Source: Vitis vinifera
Taxonomy: Eukaryota; Streptophyta; Magnoliopsida; Vitales; Vitaceae
DNA length: 64,000 bases
Assembly (NCBI RefSeq): GCF_030704535.1
Contig: NC_081816.1
Coordinates: forward strand, 9,784,001 to 9,848,000
Reading direction: 5' to 3'
Below the pieces are notes generated by a model that saw nothing but the letters and a program-made list of their open reading frames with translations, did no database searches and had not been told where the DNA came from. Positions 28,803-40,965 of this stretch are shown piece after piece (positions within the stretch are counted from its first letter, which is position 1; every line of letters starts with the position of its first letter). A program made the translations under genes and the position numbers.

Positions 28803-31622
28803 TCCCATTCTCTCTATCTCTCTATATATCTATCTATCTATTTGTCCATCCATCCATCCATCTATTTAGTTGAATGACAAGCAAGTTATGCTATGGTTTT
28901 ACAGATCCCTTCCATGAGGTTAGAAGGAAACGTGACAAGAGAAAAGAGGTAAGATTTATTTTTTTATATTGCTAAAGCACCAAAATTGACCCTCAATGTG
29001 AATACGATTTTCATGGAAAATGAGATTCTTGGCCTCCTAGTTTATGTTAATGTGTTGAAAAAGAAAAAAAAAATGAAAGAGAAAAAGATCTTTGTTGTTC
29101 ATTTTACTCCTGTAAGTTTTGATAGTCCTAATGCTAGTGGGCATATTGCTCATCTATTCAATTATTTGAAGGTAGGATAGTTGTAAAACATTTGTTGGAC
29201 TCACATAACATCATAAATGTATGGAAATTAAAAGATGTTGCCAAGTAATGGTTGTCAATGAGAAAAACATTACAAAAGGGAAAGAAAGAAAAATTATATC
29301 TTATTCAAAAGAGCATTCATAGTATGTGGATTAGTTGCCTAAGGTTTATTTTAGTCTTCCAATTCCTTCCTTTTCTATTGTTCACAGAATAAATCAAATT
29401 TCACTACAATCAATCAACTATTGTCTGAATAATCATTTTGGGCTTGTTGACAGCCAATTTTTCAGCATAAATTGGTTGCATATTGATTTTTATGGTCGAG
29501 ATTTTGGTACTTAAAGTTGGTTGAGGTTCTGTTAGACATAGTTGTGGACTTGATTACACAGGAGATGCATCTTACTGTTTGTGTACTCTGTAGTGTCCTC
29601 ATCAACATGGCTAATATACCAGTTTTTGTTGATTTTCTTATTCAAATTTAGTTTTGTGGATTGACTAATATTTCATGGACTTCTCTTTTTACTCTTGTAG
29701 CATTTAAGCAACAGAGATTCTGCTGAACCACGGTGGAGACCTGGCATGCAGGGGCAAGGAAGTAGGGGTGGTCGAGTGAATTATTCATCTCGTCATACAT
29801 CTCATGGTAAACCATAATTCAAATCAGTCTTCAAAGATTGCCCTGCCACAGTTCTTTGCTTTTTATATTTACAGGATTGATTATGTTGCATTTACTTGTC
29901 TTTGTTTGTTCAACATGATTTTATCAAACATAGTTTTTAATATATTTATTGGTGCTTTTTCTTTGCTTAGTTCCACCGTGTGTAAATATAACTGTTTCAG
30001 TAGAAATTCAACAAATACCGCATTTTCGGACTTTAGTTTAAACTCCTTTCTCATGCCCATGGATTTGGTTTAAGCAGAGGAGTTAATTATTCCTTTCTGC
30101 ACTATTTCAGTCCGATGGTATAATAATAGTGGCTTACTGCGTTTTTTCCCAAGCATGAATTACATTTGTGGTATATTACATTATCTGATGGTCGCAGCTG
30201 CAGATTTGCTGCATGTCAATTATTTTGGTATAATGTATCCCTCATGTCAGATACAGGTGGTGGCAGGAATTCTGCTCCTGCAAAGGAAAATGGAATCAGT
30301 CAAATTTCAGAGAAAGGTATTGCTCAACCAACCTCTCAGGAGATGAAAAATAAAGAAACAACTGCTATAGCAAGGTGACCATAGTTTACAAATCTGTCCT
30401 TTCTTTCATAATTAAAATGTGGAGGTACAGTTCTGACAAGTTTCATGTTTAATTATCTTTTGAAGCTCTATAACTGTCATGGCCGATGGTCCAGCTGTTA
30501 CCACCACTGGGAATACTAGTGTTGTACACACTTCTCATTCTACTGTAGCGAGTGATGTCATCCATGCTGATTTGAGTGCATCCACTGATGCTAATAAATT
30601 GGGGAATTCACCTTCGCCTTCTATTGATGCAAACAAAAACCCTAGCATTGCATTTGGAACTGGGGATACATGTGGGCAGCCCACACCAGGCTCCAGTAAC
30701 TGCTCAGCTTCTGTAACTCCAGCATCTTCTTCAGGAGGCTATTTTTCTGCTTCAGATCCTGTGCTTGTGCCTTCTCATGATTCACGGATCTCTCATGCTG
30801 TTGGTACGATTAAGCGTGAAGTAGGGAGCCAACGAACTCCTGTTGAAAATAATGAAATTACCCATGCTGAAAGTAGATCAGCTGCAGGTTGGAGCTTTAT
30901 AGAATTTATTTTGGTTGATGAAGTTTTATCTCTGAATGTAACTCACAAATGTGTATTGTTCAATGACGGCAGTGGCAGCTTCTGAGACTGGGAGCTCCTT
31001 CTTGCAAGGAAAGATGCCTGGCAAATCCCCAGGAGTTGGGAAGAATCACCTTGTTGAGTCATCACAACCTTCACCCTCATTGACACATGCTGGCTCCTCA
31101 GTTAATAGGCCTTCATCGAATTACAATACCAGGCTGCAACAAGTAATTGGCCCTCAAAAAGGTATATATTTGTTATTTTACTTTTTCCTAGACTTGTTTG
31201 TTTGTTGTTTTTGGTTTGGAATGTTGCTTGAAGATGTTTAGAGGTGACCTGGGCAATTCCTAAGATTTTCTGTAAGGTCTTGAGTTTTATAGAAGACAAA
31301 TGGTGAGGTTATCTTGAGTGTGCTTTCATTAATTTTCTACAAGCTCTCACCTTTAATCATCACAATATTGGTATGAATTGCAGTTATTGCTCACGTCCTT
31401 GAGCTGGGAACTAAAGTTGGTCCCGCCTTCAAAAGCTCCAATGACCTTAGTAGTTGATTACTCATGTTAATCGAAGTTGACAAGGTGACTTTGGTTAACC
31501 AAAGATGAGGATAGAGGACTCAAACTTCTAGAGGGACGTGTTCAATTCCTGTGGAGTTTGGGCCTGAAACTTTGATGGAGGAGCACATGAATGGGGCTCT
31601 TATGCAATGATTCTTTTTTTAT

Positions 31623-31654
<32 letters not shown>

Positions 31655-34600
31655 TTTATAGGCATATAATATGATTTTATAAACAAACACCAAGGCAATG
31701 ATGTGTGCATGGACTTTAGTAAGAGCCATAAAGTTCAACTTTAGGGATAGCCTTTTATTTTTTATTTTTTTTGGGATTGGCAAGTTTGGGGATAGCTTAA
31801 GCAAGTTGTGACTTCATTGATAGAGTTTTGTAAGAATAATTGTGGAGTTTATAATACAAGATGGATTATTCTCATACATATAAGTCTCCCCCTCCTCTTC
31901 CTGTATTAAGTTACTGATGCACCTTTGGGAAATATAGATATCTTCATGGATGTGAGAATGTTTTGGCCCATGTAAAGCACCTAGACATTAGTTTAGTCCT
32001 GGAAATTTTAGGGTTTTAAAATATTCTATAAGGATCCAAATGGGAAAAAAAAACACCTATCAAAGGAAAAAAAAATTATACAGAGGGATTTTCGTGCCAT
32101 AAATATGGGGAAATTATTCTGAACCTTGAGCTGAAACCAGAAGGATCAATTATGGTTAGGCTGTTATTGGCTTGATGAATATTGTATGTTAGCCTTATTG
32201 CCTGGTTTATTCTCTTTTGTTTGCACTGTATCTTTGCGTGGTTTGTTGCAATACATGGAAGTGAAAGCCACTTGAACCTCTAGCCTAAGTACTTGAACAT
32301 CATTGCCATATGAAAGGGGAACATATTGTAACTGAGGTAAATTCAAAGTACACACTGTAATTTGAGGAAAATATAGAAAATTGTTCTATTTTGACAAATA
32401 AGATGGGTAATCTTTAAGTATATCATTATTTTTTTTGGTTAGTAATGATGTTTGGATGATTTGCTCGAAGTCTATAACTGATTCATGATATATGTTTATA
32501 ACAGTGGGTCCTGGTATGGAATGGAAACCAAAGTCAACAAACCCTAATCTTGTTCAAAGCTCTGGAGCAGCTGTTACTTCTGAGATTCCCTCTGTTTCAG
32601 CTGAATCTGTCACCCAGACACAGCCTGTATCAGGTGACCTTGATTCAGAAGAAGCAAATCCAAAACCGCAGAAAAAGCTAGAGGGGTTACATTCTCGAGC
32701 TCGTCGTCATGTTATCATTCCAAACCATATCCATGTTCCTGAAGCTGAAAGAACCGGGTTGAATTTTGGAAGCTTTACTACTGGTTTTGGAGTATCCCTA
32801 ATTGATGCCTATGATCCTGAGAGTGACAAAACCTCTACCCCTCAGTCTGAAACTTCTCAGGGGATAGAAGAAACTGTGGAGGAACATTCTTCAAGGTCTC
32901 AAAAAATGAACATTTCTTTCTTTTTTAAGTAGCTTTTAATTTGATGATGAGCATCTTGGTGTATCTTTGTTCTTTTCTCTCTTTACATAATTGCATCAAC
33001 CAGGTCTAAGCAGTCACAATAAACATGAGTTTTTTTCATGTGTGTTCATTTATGCAAAATTGGCCCATGTTATTACTGTTTAGAGGAATGATGGCTGGAG
33101 TTTGTGACAGAAAAATCTTTTGGGAACCATTGTGCCATCTTATTGCCTGAATTTTTGGCACAAAATCCAGTAGTTGTCCAGTGGAAGTGCACTGAAAATC
33201 TGAGTTATGTTGGTTGATTTTTGCTTACACTTTTTATCAGGTTTGTTTGGTAGAATAGAACTGATTTCCTGTCAAGGACTGGGCTCTCTCAGCTCATAAA
33301 GAATAAGTCCTTGCATCAGAGTAGCTGAGCAACATGTTTGTCCACTGCCCTAGATTTGGTCTTTGATGGGTTTGCATTTATTTAGGGCTGTATAGGGAAG
33401 ACAGATGGAAAAACCAGGGGAGGTCTTGGGGAACATGCTCTGGTTGGATTACCTTCTTTGGGCTCCTAGCCTCTTCTGGACCATTCTATTGAAGCTTATT
33501 GTGTATAACTTCAAAACAGAACTGTTTCTTGTCCTAGCTTTTCAACCCATGATGTAGTATTGTAGTAGCCAAACACTGCCATATTTGAAGCACTGTAGTT
33601 GTATATTTTTGGAATATTTCTTATCACATTTTTATTTGTTTTTATTATTGGATCCAGCAATCAAAATGTATTGGCAACGGCTGAGGAAGGGGATTATCCA
33701 GATCATCCAGAGTCACCTCCACATGTGTCAGAAAATATATCTTCTGGAGAGGGTGATATCTCATCCAGTTCAGCCCCAGAATATGATTCCAAGCAGGAAA
33801 TAGCATTGCCACCTGGAGGTCATCAATACTCTACGGTTCATACTTCTCCAAACTACAGTTTTGGTTTTGTGCCGCCAATTTTAGGGAGCCAACTTGCACC
33901 GTTTGAAAGTTCTGAGTCTCAAGCACGTGATGTTACTCGCCTTCCAAGCTTTGTAGTAAGCCTTAAAACATTTGTTTTTTGTCCTTTTGTGCTTCTAGCT
34001 CTATGATGCACCCTCACAATTGAATTTATGTAATTTTGCTCACTGGCAGTAATTGAAAATGTTCAATATGTTAGCATGTTTAAAATTGAGTTTGGAATGC
34101 AACTAAAACTATGATATGATTACTGGATGCTTTTTTTCCCCTAATGATTTGTATTGTTGCTACTAATCTTTGGATCCAATATAATGATGGGTGGTTATAA
34201 AATGTTTGTATGTCTAGGTTCAGCCACAATTTGATCCTGCAAGCTACTATGCCCAATTTTACCGCTCTGGTTCTGATAGTGATGGTCGCATTTCTCCCTT
34301 TCAGTCACCTGGAGTTGTACCCAAGTACAATGGGAATGTTGCAGTGTTATCTCCACAGACTTCACAGTCTCCTCAAGAGGTTTGCACACTTTAGGCACTC
34401 TTCCTGTCTTTTCCTGCTTTGAGAATTTGGAAGTCTTCATACCTTTTTTTCTAGAATTATAAATGCGTTGAAGAGATTGAAAATTTTGTTTTAGCTGTAC
34501 ATCTCTATATTGAGGGGATTTTTTGAGATATATACCCACATAGAAGGGTTTGGGGATAATTTGCCTCACCTAAAGTTGGTTTCTTTTTTAGGAAGCTGTT

Positions 34601-37600
34601 TGAAGGACAATTCTCACTTTGAATGACCTTTTAGATGAATGGGTAGGAAGATAGAAAATTTCTGTTGTTTATGCGATCATAATGTGGAATTGGTCAATCA
34701 TTTGCTTATCCATTGTGGGATGACTTGGAGTTTATGGTCCCTTTTGTTTTCTTCAGTTGGTTTTTGTTGGCTTCTTCCAGGATTTGATTAAAGAAGCCTT
34801 GTTTAGTTAGGAAGGAAATTTAGGAAATTTTGTGAATAAGGGGATTAGAAAAATATGAAATGTGGCTCTACTATACTTATTATGATGCTTATGAATTGAA
34901 GTGTAGAAGAATTTGTTGTCTTAGAGCAGTTATAGTTGCAACAGGATGAGAAAAATATGAAATGTGGCTCAACTCTACTTATTTTGATGCTTATGGATTG
35001 AACTGAATAGAAGCATTTTTTTATGTCTGAGAGCAAACACAGTTGCAACCAGCAAATGTTTTTATGAATTCTTTGTTTGGCTGGTCTGGGAGATTTGTTG
35101 GGAATGCATGACTATCCTTAGTAGAGTTAATGCTATCTAAAGTTGAGGAGTCCTTTTCTCTTTTATTTCTTATTTTGGCCTTAGGAGTGATCTATGTAGA
35201 CATCTCATATGTCTGGGTTGCACCCATTTTAGATTTGCCTTAATTTTATTTTATTTGTGTATTAGTTCTTTTAGGCTCTACTTGAATCTTGGAAAGTTTG
35301 AGGGAAGTATGAGCAAAAGAAAATAAAGGTGAAAGATTGAAGGGAAGGAAAAGTGAAAGAAAATAAAAAAAATAAGTTTAAACTTCATAAAAAATTTTCA
35401 GATGGCTTTCCTAATTTATCTCTTCTTTTCTCCCTACATAAAGAATAAAGAATCTGAAAATGTACAAGTTTTTAAATATTTTTCACTATATAATTCATAT
35501 TTGATTTTTCTTCGTGTTTTCTATGTAAACTAAATGAAAGATTTTGGATTTCTTCCTACCTTTTTTCCCTTTCCCTGATGCTTTCTGTGCTTTAAAAATA
35601 GAATCATTCTCAACAAGTCCATGAGAAGTGCTTCCATTTTTTTCATTGGTCCAGGTAGACTGAAAAATCTCTATTTAATGCTTTTTCCGACCTGCTTGAT
35701 GTTCCATTAAAAAGTTAGGGAGCATCACAATTTCATCCTTTCTCAAAAGTCAGGGAACAAGAGTCATTTCTTTTTTGAGAAAGAAATTCTGCTACAATCA
35801 ATTATGTGTTACATATAGTAATGCAACGTGTGTTTTGTCCAATTTGCATACAATAATATGATGCATCTAGTAGTTCAATGTGTGTTTTTTCTCATTTGCA
35901 CATGCATAAATCTCTGTGTGCATGTGTGCAAGCGTGTGTGTGTGTGTGTGTCTGCCCCTAAGTGTGTGGTTGTGCAGGTGTACCCTTATATATACCTGTG
36001 ATGCTCATATATGTTTAATTGCAGGGTGGGAACTCTCTGGTTCTGTCTACGGCTGGTGCAACTCCACTAGTAACTCAGTCTGCTGGTGTCATGCAGAGCT
36101 CTATTGCTGTGACTCAACAACCAGTCCCTGTGTTCCGACAGCCTGGCGTGCATATACCCCATTATCCTCCAAATTACATTCCATATGGCCATTACTTTTC
36201 TCCATTTTATGTTCCTCCTCCGGCCATCCACCAATTTTTAGCCAATGGTGCATTTCCTCATCAACCTCAGGCTGGTGGTGTATATCCAGCTCCACCCAAT
36301 GCAGCTGCTGCAGGAGTCAAATATTCACTTCCACAATACAAGCCAGGGACTAATACTGGAAACTCAGCCCACATGGGAATGCCAGGTGGCTATGGACCAT
36401 ATGGTTCCTCTCCAGCTGGCTATAATCCTAGCTCAGCTGCAGCAGCTGGGAACTCAACTGCTAATGAGGAAATTGCTGCATCCCAGTTCAAGGAAAATAG
36501 TGTTTACATCACTGGCCAGCAGGTTAGATTTTGTTCTCTTCTTTATTTATCAACTAAGATTAATCTTATTTTATTTTGGTATTTAAACTTGATCCTATTT
36601 GGGCTTTTGAATTAGGAGTTGTTAGGTCACTCTTCTTGTCTTTTATTTTCTATTCCTCTTTTCCATATTGATTTATTAGGCAGCTGTTTTGTCATTCTTG
36701 AAAAAGTAGCAGCTTATTAATTAATGTACAGACTATATATATATATATATATGTATGCAACATGTTTGCTGGAATTTGTGATGTGACTGTTAGATAGAGG
36801 TGGGACAGCAGTGAGAATTGTTATGCTGAGTGTTGGTATTGGTAGATGTGATATCCGTGGTGTGGTGGTGCTGGTGGAGGTTTTAGTGCTTCTTTAACTA
36901 AATTGGTTGCATGGTTTGGGATGATGCTGATGGTTTGCAGTGGTGGTGTTGCCAGTGTGCCAGAGGACGTGGTGTGTGGGTAACAGGGTGGTACTGTGCA
37001 ATGCAATTGTGTTTTATTTTTTACCCTTTTAAAAAAAATTCACTCACATTGATTAAGTTTTCTTTGGTGTCCCTCCACCACCACACTGCCACCAAGATAA
37101 ATTGTTTTTCTTTTTAATTTTTTTTAATACATATGATTGAATGCCATTGTTTGCTTCATAATTGCGTCAAGTTACCACCCAGTCAGGTTGATAGGGCCCT
37201 GAATGAATTGGAAGTATGTCATATAAAAATAAGTATTGATAGTGTAATTATGGGCTTATGTCTACTCCTGACATTTGCTTATTTTGTATTTATGCATAAT
37301 ATGTTGTCTCGCATAAGAAAATGGAGTAAATGGGTAAAATAGCTGCTGCTTTGTTTAACCAATCTAACATATTTGTGGCCCTTAGTGAGCACCAAGTTAT
37401 GAGTCAACATGGGTCCTGAAACACCCCTGGGTCTTTGGTGTGTTCTGTTTTTTTTTTTCTTTTTCTAGATTAATCACTTAAAGTCTGTCTGGATACACTT
37501 CTATTTTCTGTTTTATAAAATCAGAACATAGTAGCTTTTATATAAGATATGAGAACTTTTAAAAGCTTATATTGAAAAAATAATGGTTTCAAAAGCTGCT

Positions 37601-38390
37601 TAAAAATTTAGGTAGTGATTTTTAAAGACAGAGACTAAATATGTACTTTTGTACAAGATGCTCTACTTTTGCACATAAGCTTATAATTTTAAAAACAAAA
37701 AATAGGAAGTTTATAACCAAATGGACGTATAGAAGCTGTTTGGGAACTATTTTTAAAAATAGTTTTCTGTTCTTAAAAATAAAAAATTGTTTTCTGTTTT
37801 CTAGACTCAAAAACATGTTTGGTACTTTTTTTGATAGAAAACAATTTTTTGAGAACTTGCCATGAAAGTAGGGTGATTCGTTAGAACATATTTTAATTGT
37901 TTTCATTTGTTTTTAAAAAGTGAATTGTACATATATATATATAGGGAATGTTGAAAATAAAGCATTACAAATAAAAACTATTTTTAAGAAATATTTGAAA
38001 TAATAGAAAACAGGTTGAGAACATTTCAAGTTCTTAAACAAACTTTTATTTTAGAAGACAAAAAGAATCATTTTGATGGATTTATATTTTCTACAGAGTG
38101 AAGGTTCAGCAGTCTGGATTGCTGCACCAGGTCGAGACATTTCTGGCTTGCCGGCAAGTTCTTTCTACAACCTCCCCCCTCAGAGCCAGCATGTAGCTTT
38201 CACCCCAACACAGGGTGGTCATGGCCCAATTGCCGGTATCTATCACCCTGCACAAGCAGTGACAGCAACTGTTCATCCACTTCTGCAACAATCTCAGACA
38301 ATGGCCGGTGCTGTTGATATGGTGGGACCTACAGGCAGTGTCTATCAGCAGCCCCAGCATGCACAAATCAACTGGCCCAATAACTACTGA
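26944..38390 (+). CDS. GBF-interacting protein 1-like (DUF1296/GIP1_N)
   Basis: Eleven exons: 26944-27106, 28905-28948, 29701-29806, 30251-30374, 30466-30887, 30973-31161, 32505-32895, 33658-33955, 34218-34379, 36025-36522 and 38097-38390. Phases agree and give 896 aa. The N-terminal domain (about residues 10-66: VIQNIKEVTGDHTEEEIYAM, then DPFHEVRRKRDKRKE) is the GIP1_N/DUF1296 UBA-like fold. The rest is Ser/Thr/Pro/Gln-rich and low in complexity, with HVIIPNHIHVPE and GLNFGSF motifs mid-protein and a Tyr/Pro/Gly-rich C terminus ending INWPNNY. The founding member binds G-box factors and promotes their DNA binding; this exact paralogue's role is inferred. Introns 1, 9 and 10 exceed 1.5 kb and hold repeats. 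Confidence 0.93.
28745..28864. repeat. Compound microsatellite in GIP1-like intron 1
   Basis: (CT)13 followed by an (AT)15 run, then mixed TCTA and CATC repeats. A good polymorphic-marker type locus, just upstream of the exon 2 acceptor. Confidence 0.9.
34849..35049. repeat. Imperfect tandem duplication in GIP1-like intron 9
   Basis: Two copies of about 95-100 bp (34849-34942 and 34950-35049), both starting AAATATGAAATGTGGCTC and ending GTTGCAAC. No coding role. Confidence 0.7.
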
Positions 38391-39402
38391 GGGGAAGCTT
38401 CCTATTTTCCATAGTGAACCAACAAAACAGGAAATTCAAGTCCAATCTTCAGATTCTTTTTGGAACTCTGGCAAGTTTGGATGGAGGGAAAGATCAAGAA
38501 GACACCACATTGGCCAGGTTTGAGAGTGTACATTTATGAAAGGAGCCTGGACAAAAATTTGCCAGTAGTATCTTCTGATTGCTTGGTTTGAGGATATAAA
38601 AGGTGAAATCCGCCTGTAACTGATATTGACCATTTAAGTTAGTTGAGGTAGGTACTTGCAGGTCTTCTGTTTCTTGCTAGTGGTATATGGTATCCCCCCA
38701 TTCTTCCCCTCATAATTCCCGCCAGGCTCTCCTCTGCCCCATCAATTTGAAAACTTGTGAAACTCTTGTAGAATTACTGTGAGTGTTGAGAATCTTTGTT
38801 TCCCCTTTTTTTCTTTCTTTCTATTCGAGGTTTTCATAGACTCTCTGGAAGGTAAGATATAGGATGGTGGGGGATTTTTCACTACCTTTTTTCTTCTGTC
38901 TATCTGCTGTCTTACCTGTAAAGTGAATTTTGATAGCAAGAAAAGGATGTACCCAACTGTTGTAATTGGTATAAGGAAAAACATCATTTCTATTGTTTCA
39001 GTTGACTGATACATCACTTGTGAAAAAGGATACAGGAGCATGGGGTAATAGTAATACCCTTCTCTCGAGGTCCTAGACCATCCTCTTCTTTTCGGTTAAA
39101 CCCCCTTAATTCTTCATGACTCTGTATTTGTCTTATATTTTCTACTGTTGGTTGGACACTGCATTGGATGCCTTTGATGCTACATGATTCATGAATTGGT
39201 GTTCAGTGAGATTAATCACTGCTGACGATAGTCGGGTTTTCTCTTAGGCATGAGTTTCATACTTGGTGAGATTGTCTTGATTCTCTTGAAAGCTTTGCTC
39301 TTAGAATAAAGCTAAACATGCTAGTTTGTAATTCTAGACCAGTATTCTTTATCTGGGAATATGCTGACACAGTCATAGGAACAAATACCATGGCCTGCTC
39401 AG
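38391..39402. other. 3'UTR of GIP1-like gene and promoter of the PADRE gene
   Basis: The first several hundred bases after the stop are probably 3'UTR. The rest lies upstream of the DUF4228 ORF and includes a possible uORF starting at 39390. No separate gene. Confidence 0.5.
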
Positions 39403-40119
39403 ATGTTATCTTCCACCCTTCTAACTTGTCTTATTAATATGACTATGGACGGCCTATTCATCGAACTCTCAGACTATATAGTCTTAACTGTCCGGGCAAG
39501 TCGTCTCCAAACCGACATGCTCAACAAGCTGCTTGGTCCTAGAAGACTCACCCATCTCTTGCAGCGGCAGAAGCTGCCCCACAAGGGAGGAGCCAGAGCT
39601 GGGGTGGAGGAGTGCCTGTTGCCGTTGAAGATCGTCCATCCTGGTGGCGTCATTGAGCAGTACTACATGGCTGTTCCTGCAGTGAAGATCATGGAGGCCT
39701 GCCCCTCTTTCATGGTGGCTAGGCCGGAGGTTTTCAGGAGGCCCTGGGATTCTGTGGTCCACCCAGATGAGATCCTCAACCCAGGTGAAAAATTCTTCGT
39801 TGTCCCGCGTCGGACTCTGCAGAGGCTGCGAAGGAGAATCAGAAAACCCAAGGGAGATTTTCCCAGCAACTCCTTTGCCTCCCAATCCTCCTCCAGGAAT
39901 GCCTCACCTGTGATAAATGAAGCCAGCTATTCTACTGAGACAGACACACAAAGTAGGGACGGCCGTATGAGATTTTCCAGCATCGAGGGCTTGCAGAAGA
40001 ATGGAAATGGAGACGAGGATCCGAGGAAGATGACCCTGAATCCTCAGTCTCAGCAGAGGATGAGAAGAGTAAGAAATGTCATTTCATGGCAGCCGTCACT
40101 GACAGCAATCAACGAATGA
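39403..40119 (+). CDS. DUF4228 / PADRE-domain protein
   Basis: Intronless ORF of 238 aa. The PADRE domain runs from about residue 70 to 150: LPLKIVHPGGVIEQYYMAV, then ACPSFMVARPEVFRRPWDSV, then NPGEKFFVVPRRTLQRLRRR, the order typical of DUF4228. A Ser/Asn-rich disordered tail follows, ending QPSLTAINE. Plant family members are small proteins responding to pathogens and abiotic stress; biochemical role unknown. The N terminus is uncertain: in-frame ATGs at 39403, 39439, 39445 and 39517 are all possible, and the first 60 residues do not look like the usual MGN... start. A short uORF overlaps the first ATG. Confidence 0.85.
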   Translation: MLSSTLLTCLINMTMDGLFIELSDYIVLTVRASRLQTDMLNKLLGPRRLTHLLQRQKLPHKGGARAGVEECLLPLKIVHPGGVIEQYYMAVPAVKIMEACPSFMVARPEVFRRPWDSVVHPDEILNPGEKFFVVPRRTLQRLRRRIRKPKGDFPSNSFASQSSSRNASPVINEASYSTETDTQSRDGRMRFSSIEGLQKNGNGDEDPRKMTLNPQSQQRMRRVRNVISWQPSLTAINE

Positions 40120-40965
40120 CTTGAATGAAATGTTGTTCCAACAGGGCTCAAAATCAATCATCTTGTATGCAACAAATTTTCTCAGCAAAAAAACACTAGA
40201 AAAAGAGATCGTATTCAAGTAATGAAGGGTGAAGATGAAATCAGTTAGGTACAACCGTACAAGTTCCAAGGGTGTCATTTTCTCCACACCTAGAGCCAAC
40301 CGCAACAGCCAAACACAAACATACTTGCCCTCTTTCATACATCATACCTGTAAAATTTATGTACACATGCTACAAAATAAGAGGAAGATGTTAATTTAAT
40401 CTAGGGTTAACACTATGTTAATCAAATGACAATGATTCATATCACATCCAAAACCACCCTCCAATCAGAAAATGTCACATACTACCAAAACTTTTCCCTT
40501 TATTTTGTACATTCATGATGTTCTAATATTTTTCTATATCCAATTTTATTTTATTTTATTTTCCAGAGTTTCGTGTTCTTTATAACCTTTGTACTTTAAT
40601 TTAATATAAGTTAATGGATGAGATTTTGAGTTGGGCATGATAATGATGTTTTTTCTAATACATTGTTTGGTTCCTATAAAATACTAACGAGGATAAAAAA
40701 TTGATTTTTTTAGAAAATCAAATATAATTAAAATTATTTTAAATTTTATTTATTTTCAAATAAATTAGTTTTTATATAAAAAAAGATAAATTTAAAATAA
40801 TTTATTAATTTAAATAGACCTTTTATTTTCCCTTTTTTATTTTTAAGTTTTATATGTTCCCTCCCCATTTCCCGCAAATTCCCCAACATAGCGTAATAAT
40901 TTGTTAAAGAGAACTAAAAAGTACAAGTGCAGGAGAAAAATTAGGTGTGATGATGGGCATGGTGG
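40120..40965. other. Intergenic region
   Basis: 3'UTR of the PADRE gene, then AT-rich DNA from about 40.5 kb with a short segment starting near ATTGTTTGGTTCC (about 40661) that resembles the ends of other small AT-rich elements in this window. No gene. Confidence 0.45.
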
